Assembly (NCBI GenBank): GCA_033720735.1 | Contig: JAWWBX010000116.1 | Coordinates: 1 to 11,783 of the forward strand | Length of the DNA: 11,783 bases | Reading direction: 5' to 3' | Source: B8-G4 sp033720735 | GTDB lineage: Bacteria; Bacteroidota; Bacteroidia; Chitinophagales; Saprospiraceae | Shown: positions 1 to 6,334 of the stretch, one piece after another | How positions within the stretch are numbered: the stretch's first letter is position 1 | Layout: each line of letters opens with the position of its first letter | The notes under the pieces: model-generated | Seen by the model: the letters and a program-made list of their open reading frames with translations, nothing else | Database searches by the model: none | Told to the model about the DNA's origin: nothing | Translations under genes and position numbers: made by a program

Positions 1-222
1 AGGATTCGAGGATTTGAGGATTCGAGCTTGCATGCCGGTAGGCAGGGATTTCAGGAAGCGGCGGGTGGATCGCCCTTTAGGGACGGGGAGTGTGTGGCCG
101 TGATTCAGGCCCGTCCGCCCCAGCCAGGGAATCGAGAATTCCAACAAACGGCGGGTGGATCACCTTTTCAGGATGGGGCACGTGTGGCCAGGATTGAAGA
201 TGTCCTGGCGACGAGGCGTTGA
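1..222 (+). CDS. Possible 3' end of an unknown gene with two 30-residue repeats
   Basis: This frame is open from the left edge and ends with TGA at 220-222, giving about 73 residues; any true start would lie outside the window. It holds two copies of a unit of roughly 21 residues, 30 residues apart, built around AGGSPFxDGxxVAxI. The copies differ in seven of fifteen codons in the core, and three of those changes are silent third-base ones (TCG/TCA, CCC/CCT, GAC/GAT), which hints at selection on protein. There is no hydrophobic segment, and I do not recognise the family. It is convergent with the padR-pspC pair. It may instead be a non-coding intergenic repeat whose 90-bp period happens to keep frame. 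Confidence 0.3.
   Translation, partial: RIRGFEDSSLHAGRQGFQEAAGGSPFRDGECVAVIQARPPQPGNREFQQTAGGSPFQDGARVARIEDVLATRR
46..200 (+). repeat. Two copies of a 90-bp-period direct repeat, preceded by three GATTYGAG units
   Basis: Bases 46-110 and 136-200 align without gaps at a 90-bp offset with about 70 percent identity, including the shared block GCGGGTGGAT at 61-70 and 151-160. Just upstream, the octamer GATTCGAG, GATTTGAG, GATTCGAG occurs three times head to tail at 3-26. The window edge hides whether more copies lie to the left. The unit has no terminal inverted repeats that would suggest an insertion sequence. Confidence 0.6.
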
Positions 223-252
223 GGTTTTCGGTGATGATAAACATGCGGCGAG

Positions 253-426
253 TCAGACAAACTGGCGTTCACGGCGGCGCCGGCGATACCATCTGATCGC
301 ACGGCGCAAAAGTGTGTACGTAGCCCGGAAAACGAATGACAGCAGTCTGATCAATGAGCCCATTAGAACAAGAAGCCAGTTCTGACCGGAGTCTCGCAAA
401 GAATGGACTCGCGCTTGATGGTCATC
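253..426 (-). other. Alternative-frame extension of PspC: membrane helix plus arginine-rich tail
   Basis: If the A10 run at 427-436 were read as A9, or after a +1 shift, the PspC frame would continue for 57 more residues to a TGA at 253-255, giving a 267-residue protein in place of 211. The added part has a hydrophobic stretch (NWLLVLMGSLIRLLSFVF), a basic linker, and a tail with RWYRRRRRER, which is the form of a membrane-anchored helix with a cytoplasmic basic end. My recollection of Bacteroidota PspC-family proteins is that many continue with hydrophobic segments after this point, so the extension may be the true C terminus. It could also be chance. Confidence 0.4.
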
Positions 427-1057
427 TTTTTTTTTTCGACTTGAGATCGTTCCAGTTGTCCTTGATGGTTTCGGACAGATCATCGATCCCCCGTTCGATC
501 ATTTTGGCAATGTTCTGCACATTCGCCGGTTCACCCATCATGGCCAGGCGGTCACCCGCTGTCTTTGCTTCAGGGACCATGATCCACATGATGATATAGA
601 GCAACATACCGAAGCCCATGGTAAAGAAGATGATCACGAAGGCCAGGCGCACCCAAATCGGATCCTCGATCCCGAAGTAAGCAGCGAGACCCGAACAGAC
701 GCCGCCGATGACCTGATTGTCGGGGTCACGAAACAGCTTCTTGCCGGTCTTGACGTCCCAGGGTCGTCCGCCCGAGCGTGGTTCGCTTTCGATGTAGGCG
801 TCATCAAACTCATTCGGATTGCCCATGATCTTGATGGTGGCCAAAACATCTGCGATGTTGACGATGTCGCGGCCCTTCAGCCGCTCGGTCAGCAGTTCGG
901 CAAGTCGTGCTTCAATGTCTGACAGGATCTCATGACTGCTGTCAGAATACTTGAAGTGCGTCTCCAGCTCATCCAGATAGGTCGACAACTTGCGATAGGC
1001 ATCGTCATCGATCGTGAATGGTATGCCACCGACATTGATTTGAAGCACTTTGTTCAT
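422..1057 (-). CDS. PspC-domain membrane protein (211 aa)
   Basis: Residues 1-90 form an acidic N-terminal region of the kind found before PspC in Bacteroidota, with SDIEARLAELL at 46-56. The PspC domain spans about 106-164: KKLFRDPDNQVIGGVCSGLA, then AYFGIEDPIWVRLAF, a transmembrane helix at about 138-161, and the closing VPEA. PspC is a membrane stress protein of the phage-shock response; in E. coli it works with PspB on PspA and PspF. None of those is visible here, so its partner is unknown. The start ATG overlaps the padR stop in ATGA, implying translational coupling. The frame ends in KSKKKR, encoded by a ten-A run just before TGA. The soluble tail after 165 (MGEPANVQNIAKMIERG) is typical of the Bacteroidota form, where I recall that more membrane helices often follow; their absence here suggests truncation by slippage or sequencing error. 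Confidence 0.9.
   Translation of the reverse strand: MNKVLQINVGGIPFTIDDDAYRKLSTYLDELETHFKYSDSSHEILSDIEARLAELLTERLKGRDIVNIADVLATIKIMGNPNEFDDAYIESEPRSGGRPWDVKTGKKLFRDPDNQVIGGVCSGLAAYFGIEDPIWVRLAFVIIFFTMGFGMLLYIIMWIMVPEAKTAGDRLAMMGEPANVQNIAKMIERGIDDLSETIKDNWNDLKSKKKR
427..436 (-). repeat. Homopolymer of ten A's (coding strand) at the 3' end of pspC
   Basis: On the minus strand the sequence reads TCG, ten A's, then GATGACC. With ten A's the frame hits TGA at once. With nine it runs on to 253. With eleven it runs 18 further codons, starting MTIKRES, and stops. Such runs are prone to replication, transcription and sequencing slippage. It is the longest single-base run in the window. Confidence 0.85.
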
Positions 1058-1392
1058 GTTGATTGAATGTTTTTCGTGGTTTTTTCAACAGCCTTGACCA
1101 GCGTTTCCCAGGTGTAATTCAATTCGGCCATAAAGGCGCGACCCTCATCTGTGACCTGAAAATACTTGCGTGGCGGCCCGGAAGTGGATTCCCGCCAGTT
1201 GTAGCTGAGCAGTCCGGCATTTTTTAATCTCGACAACAATGGATACAACGTACCTTCCACAACAATGAGTTCAGCATCCTTGAGCTTGCTGATGATGTCG
1301 GATGGATACGCCTCCTCCTCCGCAATGATGGAGAGGATGCACAGCTCCAACACCCCTTTCCGCATCTGTGCCTTCATGTTGTCAATGTTCAT
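1054..1392 (-). CDS. PadR-family transcriptional regulator (112 aa)
   Basis: This is a small winged-helix regulator of the PadR type. MRKGVLELCILSII (10-23) is the first helix, the recognition region includes EGTLYPLLSRLKNAGLL (46-62), and the wing is GPPRKYFQVTDEGRAF (72-87). The short tail after residue 88 fits the small PadR-s1 subgroup, which forms dimers through a C-terminal helix. I chose the ATG at 1392; the frame is open further upstream only to a TTG. The next gene, pspC, starts inside this gene's stop codon. PadR repressors commonly control their own operon and bind inverted repeats, and a perfect one lies 25 bp upstream of the start. I infer that it represses padR-pspC and is released by an envelope or ligand signal; the signal cannot be read from the sequence. 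Confidence 0.93.
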   Translation of the reverse strand: MNIDNMKAQMRKGVLELCILSIIAEEEAYPSDIISKLKDAELIVVEGTLYPLLSRLKNAGLLSYNWRESTSGPPRKYFQVTDEGRAFMAELNYTWETLVKAVEKTTKNIQST

Positions 1393-1416
1393 AACACAAA
1401 GATGCACAAACAAATA

Positions 1417-1437
1417 GTACTATGCAATACATAGTAC
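1417..1437. promoter_or_regulatory. Perfect inverted repeat upstream of padR, candidate PadR operator
   Basis: GTACTATG, five bases (CAATA), CATAGTAC: two perfect 8-bp arms, 25 bp before the padR start codon. A further half-site, GTACTATAC, lies at 1452-1460, 35 bp away. The inner part (ATG-N5-CAT) resembles the ATGT/ACAT arms known for PadR-family sites. Its position close to the start fits autorepression. Confidence 0.65.
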
Positions 1438-1614
1438 ACCAATTAAACAAGGTACTATACAAACAGGCGGTGCCAGTCGACGAACGGCCGTGGCGGCCAC
1501 TGAGGATTTAGGTGCCCGGAAGAAAAAGATGGACAGTTCCCGGCAGGGACAGTCTTGATGGTCTGCTTCAAAAAAGGAAAATGGTGGTCGATGTGAGTGG
1601 GTATTACGCCAGTC

Positions 1615-1725
1615 TCAAATGCCTAACCACTGCTCGTACTCCTCGTCCCTGTACAACCCCAACCGTGTCTTGCGGCCAAAGAGTTTGAACAGGATCCATT
1701 TCAGATATTTCATGGGATCTTTCAT
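1615..1725 (-). CDS. Doubtful small cationic protein (36 aa from the chosen start)
   Basis: An open frame on the minus strand ends at 1615 and is open up to 1944. The most protein-like part is the last 36 residues, from the ATG at 1725: a basic amphipathic stretch (MKYLKWILFKLFGRKTRL) followed by an acidic-aromatic end (YRDEEYEQWLGI). Codon choice there (CTG, ATC, TTC, GAG) is like that of neighbouring genes. The upstream part (1726-1944) is rich in Cys, Met and His and runs into the palindrome at 1921-1936, so I do not believe the longer form. I recognise no family. It may be the remnant of a longer gene or not a gene at all. Confidence 0.3.
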   Translation of the reverse strand: MKDPMKYLKWILFKLFGRKTRLGLYRDEEYEQWLGI

Positions 1726-1920
1726 TAACGTATATCTATAACGCAGCAAACGTCCAAATGGCTGATGTGGAAGGCACCTTTTTTTAGGCAAATGTGCGAA
1801 AACGACCTTTTTTAACATATGTGTAAGAGTTCTGCGGGATTGTTCCGCCAAAGCGGTCATTTTCACGCGCATGTTACAGAGAGCGAGACTGTCATAGCAC
1901 GACCAACAAGTTGCAGCGCT

Positions 1921-1936
1921 GAACATGATCATGTTC
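1921..1936. promoter_or_regulatory. 16-bp perfect palindrome upstream of the desaturase, candidate operator
   Basis: GAACATGATCATGTTC is identical to its reverse complement. It ends 18 bp before the TACCTTTG box at 1955-1962, so it covers the place where the -33 element would be. That is a usual position for a repressor, or for an activator that replaces a poor -33 box. The regulator is not encoded next to it; the PadR site upstream of padR has a different sequence. Confidence 0.5.
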
Positions 1937-1954
1937 CACATCATCCGGAAACCC

Positions 1955-1962
1955 TACCTTTG
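1955..1962 (+). promoter_or_regulatory. Bacteroidota-type -7 box TACCTTTG (distal desaturase promoter)
   Basis: TACCTTTG is an exact match to the TAnnTTTG -7 consensus of the Bacteroidota primary sigma factor. The matching -33 box is not clear, because the palindrome at 1921-1936 lies there. A transcript from here would have a leader of roughly 65-70 nt before the ATG at 2037. Confidence 0.4.
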
Positions 1963-1975
1963 TCGCTTTGCTGGA

Positions 1976-2006
1976 TTGTGGAAGCGCCCGAAAGGCAGTA
2001 CTTTTG
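1976..2006 (+). promoter_or_regulatory. Bacteroidota-type promoter (proximal desaturase promoter)
   Basis: TTG at 1976-1978 and TACTTTTG at 1999-2006, the latter an exact TAnnTTTG, are separated by 20 bp, within the usual spacing. A transcript would begin near 2012, about 25 nt before the ATG at 2037. This supports the 2037 start over the in-frame TTG at 1968, which lies upstream of the promoter. Confidence 0.5.
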
Positions 2007-2036
2007 AGCGCCCGCATCCAAAAAGCAAGGACGCGT

Positions 2037-3125
2037 ATGACAAGGGAACTACCGGTAATTACTGATCCCAGGCAAGTACAGATCAACAGCTCATTGATCA
2101 ACCGCTTCTGGCTGAGCCTGATCCGCGATGAACGGGACCTTCCATTCGTTCATCTGCTGGCCCGCATCACACTGGTGATCATTCCGCTGGGTGTGTTGTT
2201 GTATCTGCCCTTCGTTTCGGGTTGGGTTTGGTGGGCCGTGGCCATCCTCTATCTCTACTTCAACAACATGGTCTTCAAGGGGCCATTCGGCTTGATGACG
2301 CACTGCATTTCGCACCGAAAATTGTTCAAGCGGGAAGTGGACTGGCTCAATCACTATTCAAACTGGTTGATCGGACCGTTTTTCGGGCAATCCCCCAACT
2401 CTTATTTCACGCATCATGTCGGGATGCACCATCCGGAAAACAATCTCGAGGATGACGACAGCAGCACGATGCTGTTTCAGCGCGACAGCTTCACAAGCTT
2501 CCTGCGCTATGAAGCCAAGTTCCTGTTCCTGGGCTTTTACAATGTGACCCGCTACTTCCGTACCCATGACCGCCCGAAACTGCGACATATGCTGGTCATC
2601 GGAGAAATGGGTTTGTTTGCGTTCTGGGCGCTGATGTGCCTGGTAAACTGGCAGGCTACCCTGGTCGTTTTTATTCTGCCCTTCTTTATTTCAAGACTCA
2701 TTATGATGCTGGGCAACTGGACCCAGCATGCGTTCGTGGATTTCGACGAGCCGGAGAATTTTTTCAAGAACAGTGTGACCTGTGTCAATACCAAGTACAA
2801 CCACAAGTGCTGGAATGACGGGTATCACACAAGCCATCACCTCAAGCCCAACCTGCACTGGACGGCATTACCCGATCATCTGGAACAAAATCTCGATGAG
2901 TTTGCTGAAAACAGGGCGCTGGTGTTTCAGGATATTCACTACCTGCATCTCTGGTGGTGGTTGATGACGAAGAACTATGACAAGATGGTCGATCATCTGA
3001 TCAACATCAACGGCATGTTCTCGTCCCGGGAAGAGGCGATCGAATTGTTGAAATCCCGCACCAGGCGCATGCCGCGCCGGGGCATCACCTCGACGAGTCT
3101 GCGCGCGCGTGCTCAGGCAGCCTGA
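2037..3125 (+). CDS. Membrane fatty acid desaturase (362 aa)
   Basis: An integral membrane di-iron desaturase, which introduces a double bond into fatty acyl chains using O2 and so adjusts membrane fluidity. The histidine ligands are visible: HCISH (89-93), HHVGMHH (126-132), TQHAF with His231, and HTSHH (264-268) followed by His274. Hydrophobic segments flank them: about 41-60 and 63-78 before the second box, and about 184-204 and 207-223 before the third. The C-terminal 30 residues are basic and look disordered. I chose the ATG at 2037 because two promoter boxes lie upstream of it and the in-frame alternative is only a TTG. It appears monocistronic and ends 7 bp from the convergent hflX. 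Substrate and regiospecificity cannot be told; a sphingolipid or carotenoid modifying member of the same superfamily is possible. Control by the palindrome at 1921-1936 is likely. Confidence 0.88.
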   Translation: MTRELPVITDPRQVQINSSLINRFWLSLIRDERDLPFVHLLARITLVIIPLGVLLYLPFVSGWVWWAVAILYLYFNNMVFKGPFGLMTHCISHRKLFKREVDWLNHYSNWLIGPFFGQSPNSYFTHHVGMHHPENNLEDDDSSTMLFQRDSFTSFLRYEAKFLFLGFYNVTRYFRTHDRPKLRHMLVIGEMGLFAFWALMCLVNWQATLVVFILPFFISRLIMMLGNWTQHAFVDFDEPENFFKNSVTCVNTKYNHKCWNDGYHTSHHLKPNLHWTALPDHLEQNLDEFAENRALVFQDIHYLHLWWWLMTKNYDKMVDHLININGMFSSREEAIELLKSRTRRMPRRGITSTSLRARAQAA

Positions 3126-3132
3126 TGCCTGA
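3113..3132. terminator. Small hairpin at the desaturase/hflX convergence
   Basis: TCAGGCA (3113-3119) and TGCCTGA (3126-3132) form a perfect 7-bp stem with a 6-base loop, spanning the desaturase stop and ending one base before the hflX stop. There is no T tract on either side, so it is at most a weak bidirectional terminator. Confidence 0.3.
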
Positions 3133-4350
3133 CTAGAACATCTTGGTCTTGTATGGATAGCGGATGGCGTACTGCCGTTCGATCATGCCAGTCAGGCGCT
3201 CCCTGAGCTGATCGATATTTTCTTTCTCGATGGCCGAGATGAGGATCGTGTCAGTCTCGTACTCCTGGCCGATGCGCTCCTGCAGTTCGACGATCAGTTG
3301 CTCCTTTATATCGTCTTCCAGCAATTTGTCAAAATATCGATCGCGATACAGATCGATCTTGTTCAGTACTGTCAGGATCGGTTTGTCGTAGGCATCCATT
3401 TCGCGAAGTGTGTTGATCACGGTCTGGATGTGATCTTCAAATTGCGGATGGGCCACGTCGACCACATGGACCAGGATGTCGCTTTCGCGCGTTTCGTCCA
3501 GCGTTGACTTGAAACTCTCGATGAGATGGTGTGGCAGCTTGCGGATAAATCCGACGGTGTCTGAGAGGAGAAAGGGCATGCGTCCGAACACGACCTTGCG
3601 TACCGTGGTATCGAGGGTGGCAAACAACCGGTCTTCCGCAAAAACCTCGGACTTGCTCAACAGGTTCATCAGGGTGGACTTCCCGGCATTCGTATATCCG
3701 ACCAGCGCGACCCGGATCAGCTCACCGCGATGTTTGCGGCGGGTCATGTTTTGCTGATCGATCTTTTCAAGCTTCTTTTTCAGCAATGCGATCTTGTCGC
3801 GCACGATACGGCGGTCAGTCTCGATCTCCTGCTCGCCAGGTCCGCGCATGCCGATCCCACCGCGCTGGCGCTCGAGGTGTGTCCATAACCCCCGGAGACG
3901 GGGCAACAGATACTGCATCTGGGCCAGCTCAACCTGGGTCCTTGCCTGTGCTGTACGTGCGCGCCGCGCAAAAATATCCAGGATCAGGCTGCTTCGGTCG
4001 ACGATCTTCACCTTGAGTTCGCGCTCGAGGATCTGGGTCTGTTTGCCGGAAAGATCGTCATCAAAGATGACCATGTTGATATCTTCGTGCCGGTCGATGT
4101 AGGCCTTGATCTCCTCTACCTTCCCGCTTCCGATGAGCGTCCTGGGATCGGGATGCGGCAGTTTTTGCACAAACCGGCGCATGGTTTTGGCACCGGCAGT
4201 GAGAGCGAGGAATTCCAGTTCATCCAGATACTCCTGCACCTTCTGCTCCGGCTGGTGCTGATGCACCACACCTACGAGAACCGCATATTCGGTCTCCTGA
4301 CCGGCACCCCGCCGCTCTTTTTCTCCGACTGTCCAGTGATTGGTTGTCAT
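3133..4350 (-). CDS. hflX: Ribosome-splitting GTPase HflX (405 aa)
   Basis: HflX binds the 50S subunit and splits stalled or hibernating ribosomes, particularly after heat stress. Residues 20-190 hold the HflX-specific nucleotide-binding N domain (GSGKVEEIKAYI at 74-85, and the glycine-rich RQRGGIGMRGPGEQEIETDR at 162-181), followed by a coiled helix. The GTPase domain shows G1 GYTNAGKS (218-225), switch I FATLDTT (243-249), G3 DTVGF (264-268), G4 NKID (330-333) and the G5 region SAIE (372-375). The length is normal for the family. The ATG at 4350 is preferred to the TTG at 4365. It lies 51 bp after the EnvC-like gene on the same strand without a visible terminator, so it may be the last gene of that operon. 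It is complete, with no odd residues. Confidence 0.96.
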   Translation of the reverse strand: MTTNHWTVGEKERRGAGQETEYAVLVGVVHQHQPEQKVQEYLDELEFLALTAGAKTMRRFVQKLPHPDPRTLIGSGKVEEIKAYIDRHEDINMVIFDDDLSGKQTQILERELKVKIVDRSSLILDIFARRARTAQARTQVELAQMQYLLPRLRGLWTHLERQRGGIGMRGPGEQEIETDRRIVRDKIALLKKKLEKIDQQNMTRRKHRGELIRVALVGYTNAGKSTLMNLLSKSEVFAEDRLFATLDTTVRKVVFGRMPFLLSDTVGFIRKLPHHLIESFKSTLDETRESDILVHVVDVAHPQFEDHIQTVINTLREMDAYDKPILTVLNKIDLYRDRYFDKLLEDDIKEQLIVELQERIGQEYETDTILISAIEKENIDQLRERLTGMIERQYAIRYPYKTKMF

Positions 4351-4401
4351 ATGCTCTTTATGCAAGGGGGCGTAAAGATAGGATCAAATGACCTTACAGG
4401 G

Positions 4402-5580
4402 CTAGCGGGAAAGCCAGACTTCAGGATCGAGCTGGGACTTTTCTTTCCAGACTTCGATGTGCAGCTTGCTGTTGGTGGTACCGGCAGTTTGCAAATAACC
4501 GATCACCTCACCGGTCTCCACTTCGCTGCCCAGGACCACATTGGTGTCAGCGAGACGCGAGTACACGGTGTAATAAGAACCGTGCTGTACGATGATCGTG
4601 TGGTCGTAGCCGGGGATCTGTTTTTTACCCACCACCTTGCCGCCAAAAACGGCTTTGACCGGTGATCCCGGGGGTGCCGTAATATCGATCCCGTTGTTGA
4701 CGATCTGGATACTGGGGATCACGGGATGGGGTTGGGTGCCAAACTTGCCGGTGATCATGCCGCGGTCGACCGGCCATGGCAATTTGCCTTTATTGCTCTC
4801 AAACTCCGCGGACAGCGCGCGCATGGCAGGTGCGTCTGGCAGCAGATCGTCACGCGTGGCATTCTTCTCCAACTCGGCAGCGATCATGGCTGCGATCTCC
4901 TTTTCCAGCCGGGCACTTTCCTTCTTCTGCCGGTCGAGCTCGCGGCGGAGTTTCCGTTCGTCATTGCGCAGGGAGGTCAGTTTGGCTTCCGCACTCCGGA
5001 CTGACGCTGCAAGAGCCTCCTCCTGCCGCACCAGATCTTCGAGCAGGGCGGCCTTGTCACTGCGCAATGCTTCCAGCCTGCCAAGGTCCAATGCCAGTGA
5101 GTCACGGGAGCTCCGCATCGCTTCAAAGGTGCGTTCCCTGGCACTCCTCGCTGCACGGAGGTAGCGCCATCTGGCGTAGGCCTTATTCAGGGAGGTGGCA
5201 GACAGCAGGAAGACTGCGCGTTGCTCTGTGCGCTTGCGCAGGTACTCCTGCCGCAGCTGAGCCGCGTAATCCGCACTGAGTGTTTCCATCGCCTTGCGCA
5301 GTCGACGCACCTGCTCCGATTTTTCGGTGATGGACTGCTCGACCAGCTTCACTTCTGTTTTGAGCGTGTTGAGGACATCCCGACGCAGACCGATCTCTGC
5401 CTGCAGCGTGCGGATATCTGATTCGGTGGCGTCCTGGTTCTGGCGCGACTTCTCGATGAGTGATGACGTCTCGGAGATCCGCTTCAGGAGTGCCTTGCGG
5501 CGTTGTTCAAGTTCGGTTCGCTGTGCGCCCAGCGGGACGGCCAGAAAGCAGACCAGAGCAAGACTAATCCACTTTGACAT
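4402..5580 (-). CDS. EnvC-like murein hydrolase activator: coiled coil plus degenerate LytM domain (392 aa)
   Basis: A secreted protein with a signal peptide (MSKWISLALVCFLAVPLGAQ), a long charged coiled coil (about 22-250) and a C-terminal LytM/M23 domain (about 267-390, opening LPWPV). In active M23 peptidases zinc is held by HxxxD and HxH motifs. Here the first reads NNGID (295-299), with Asn in place of His, and the second is KLH (372-374), with only the last His kept; His333 remains. Two ligands are therefore missing, as in E. coli EnvC, which does not cut peptidoglycan but switches on amidases at the septum under FtsEX control. I infer the same role. The start at 5580 lies 17 bp inside the DUF4292 gene, so the two are probably coupled. 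The frame is open upstream to 5829, but that part overlaps DUF4292 and would bury the signal peptide. Confidence 0.9.
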   Translation of the reverse strand: MSKWISLALVCFLAVPLGAQRTELEQRRKALLKRISETSSLIEKSRQNQDATESDIRTLQAEIGLRRDVLNTLKTEVKLVEQSITEKSEQVRRLRKAMETLSADYAAQLRQEYLRKRTEQRAVFLLSATSLNKAYARWRYLRAARSARERTFEAMRSSRDSLALDLGRLEALRSDKAALLEDLVRQEEALAASVRSAEAKLTSLRNDERKLRRELDRQKKESARLEKEIAAMIAAELEKNATRDDLLPDAPAMRALSAEFESNKGKLPWPVDRGMITGKFGTQPHPVIPSIQIVNNGIDITAPPGSPVKAVFGGKVVGKKQIPGYDHTIIVQHGSYYTVYSRLADTNVVLGSEVETGEVIGYLQTAGTTNSKLHIEVWKEKSQLDPEVWLSR

Positions 5581-6334
5581 AATGTCCGGGGATGGTAAAC
5601 GGAACGGTTTTCGGGACATCCACCTCGATCTCGGCAAACTCAATGGTGATCTCGGCCGTCTGATACCCGTCGTCAAACGCGACAGATCGTGCGTAGGGGA
5701 CTGCGGGTCCTGTCCCCGGTTCACGGTAATCGGTGTACCAAAGCCGGACTTTACGCTGAGCGGTATCCGTGAAGGTGCCTTCTTCCGGGCGGAACAACTG
5801 GTCAAACCAGTACTGTGCGAAATAGGCATTGGTGCGCATGCTCAAGCCGTACCTTCCGCCTTCAGACACCATACTCACCTCGCGGGCGGGTACCTTGAGC
5901 ATGCCGCCGGCAAGGACTTGTTGCAGGTCCGTGAAGGTAAAAGGGGCGTTGTAGCTGAGAAGGAATGAGTCGAGATGGTCGACGTAATAGACTTTGTTGA
6001 CCCGGTCCATGACGTACGCTGAATCAGGCGTGATCAGCGCACGGCCCAGTTCAAATCCGAGTTTGTCGAGTTTGGCCCAGATCAGGCTGTCCCGGATCAT
6101 TCTGAGGTGCATGGTGGCCCCTACCCGCAGATCTTCTGTTGACACTTTGAGTCTGGCCTTGCCGCTGTACCATTGGTACACCGGCTCGTAACGTTCAAGA
6201 GCCAGGACCAGTGTGCGCTTGGTGGCGGGTGTTTTGGCCTTCGTGGAAGTCAGTTTGCGGTTGGCACACGACAAGATCGTGAGCGTGATCAGGCACACCA
6301 GACAGGTCAGGATCAGGCCACGAGAGTCCCTCAT
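5564..6334 (-). CDS. DUF4292-family lipoprotein (256 aa)
   Basis: An N-terminal lipoprotein signal ends in ILSC (lipobox, Cys23), so the mature protein is lipid-anchored, probably in the outer membrane. The rest is rich in alternating beta-type segments (for example ARLKVSTEDLRVGATMHLRM near 59-78 and the C-terminal AEITIEFAEIEVDVP), with no enzyme motif. I assign DUF4292 from this layout and from the genes on either side, an arrangement I recall in Bacteroidota: secreted TPR protein, this lipoprotein, EnvC. The beta-rich form suggests a lipid- or lipoprotein-handling fold such as LolA/LolB, but that is only inference. Its ATG overlaps the TPR stop in ATGA, and its 3' end overlaps the EnvC-like start by 17 bp, so the three are expected to be made together, pointing to a shared envelope task. 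Confidence 0.8.
   Translation of the reverse strand: MRDSRGLILTCLVCLITLTILSCANRKLTSTKAKTPATKRTLVLALERYEPVYQWYSGKARLKVSTEDLRVGATMHLRMIRDSLIWAKLDKLGFELGRALITPDSAYVMDRVNKVYYVDHLDSFLLSYNAPFTFTDLQQVLAGGMLKVPAREVSMVSEGGRYGLSMRTNAYFAQYWFDQLFRPEEGTFTDTAQRKVRLWYTDYREPGTGPAVPYARSVAFDDGYQTAEITIEFAEIEVDVPKTVPFTIPGHYVKVD

Larger units (their letters stand above)
1438..1967. other. Gene-poor stretch between padR and the desaturase gene
   Basis: About 530 bp that holds the padR-pspC promoter side at its left end, the doubtful small minus-strand frame at 1615-1725, and the palindrome and promoter of the desaturase at its right end. Between 1461 and 1614 I see only short imperfect inverted repeats (for example GTGG-CGG-CCAC near 1490) without T tracts, and nothing that looks like a gene or structured RNA. 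Confidence 0.5.

Noticed and set aside
1776..1813. Two ACC-plus-T-run motifs 29 bp apart, considered as a terminator
   Set aside because: No GC-rich stem precedes either T run and no plus-strand gene ends nearby.
1968..2036. Extended start for the desaturase at TTG 1968
   Set aside because: It is a TTG lying upstream of a complete promoter (1976-2006), and the added residues look unlike a desaturase N terminus.
4351..4365. Extended start for HflX at TTG 4365
   Set aside because: An ATG five codons later is a better start and nothing in the extra residues is family-like.
5581..5829. 83-residue N-terminal extension of the EnvC-like protein
   Set aside because: It lies wholly within the DUF4292 gene in another frame, and would put the signal peptide in the middle of the protein.
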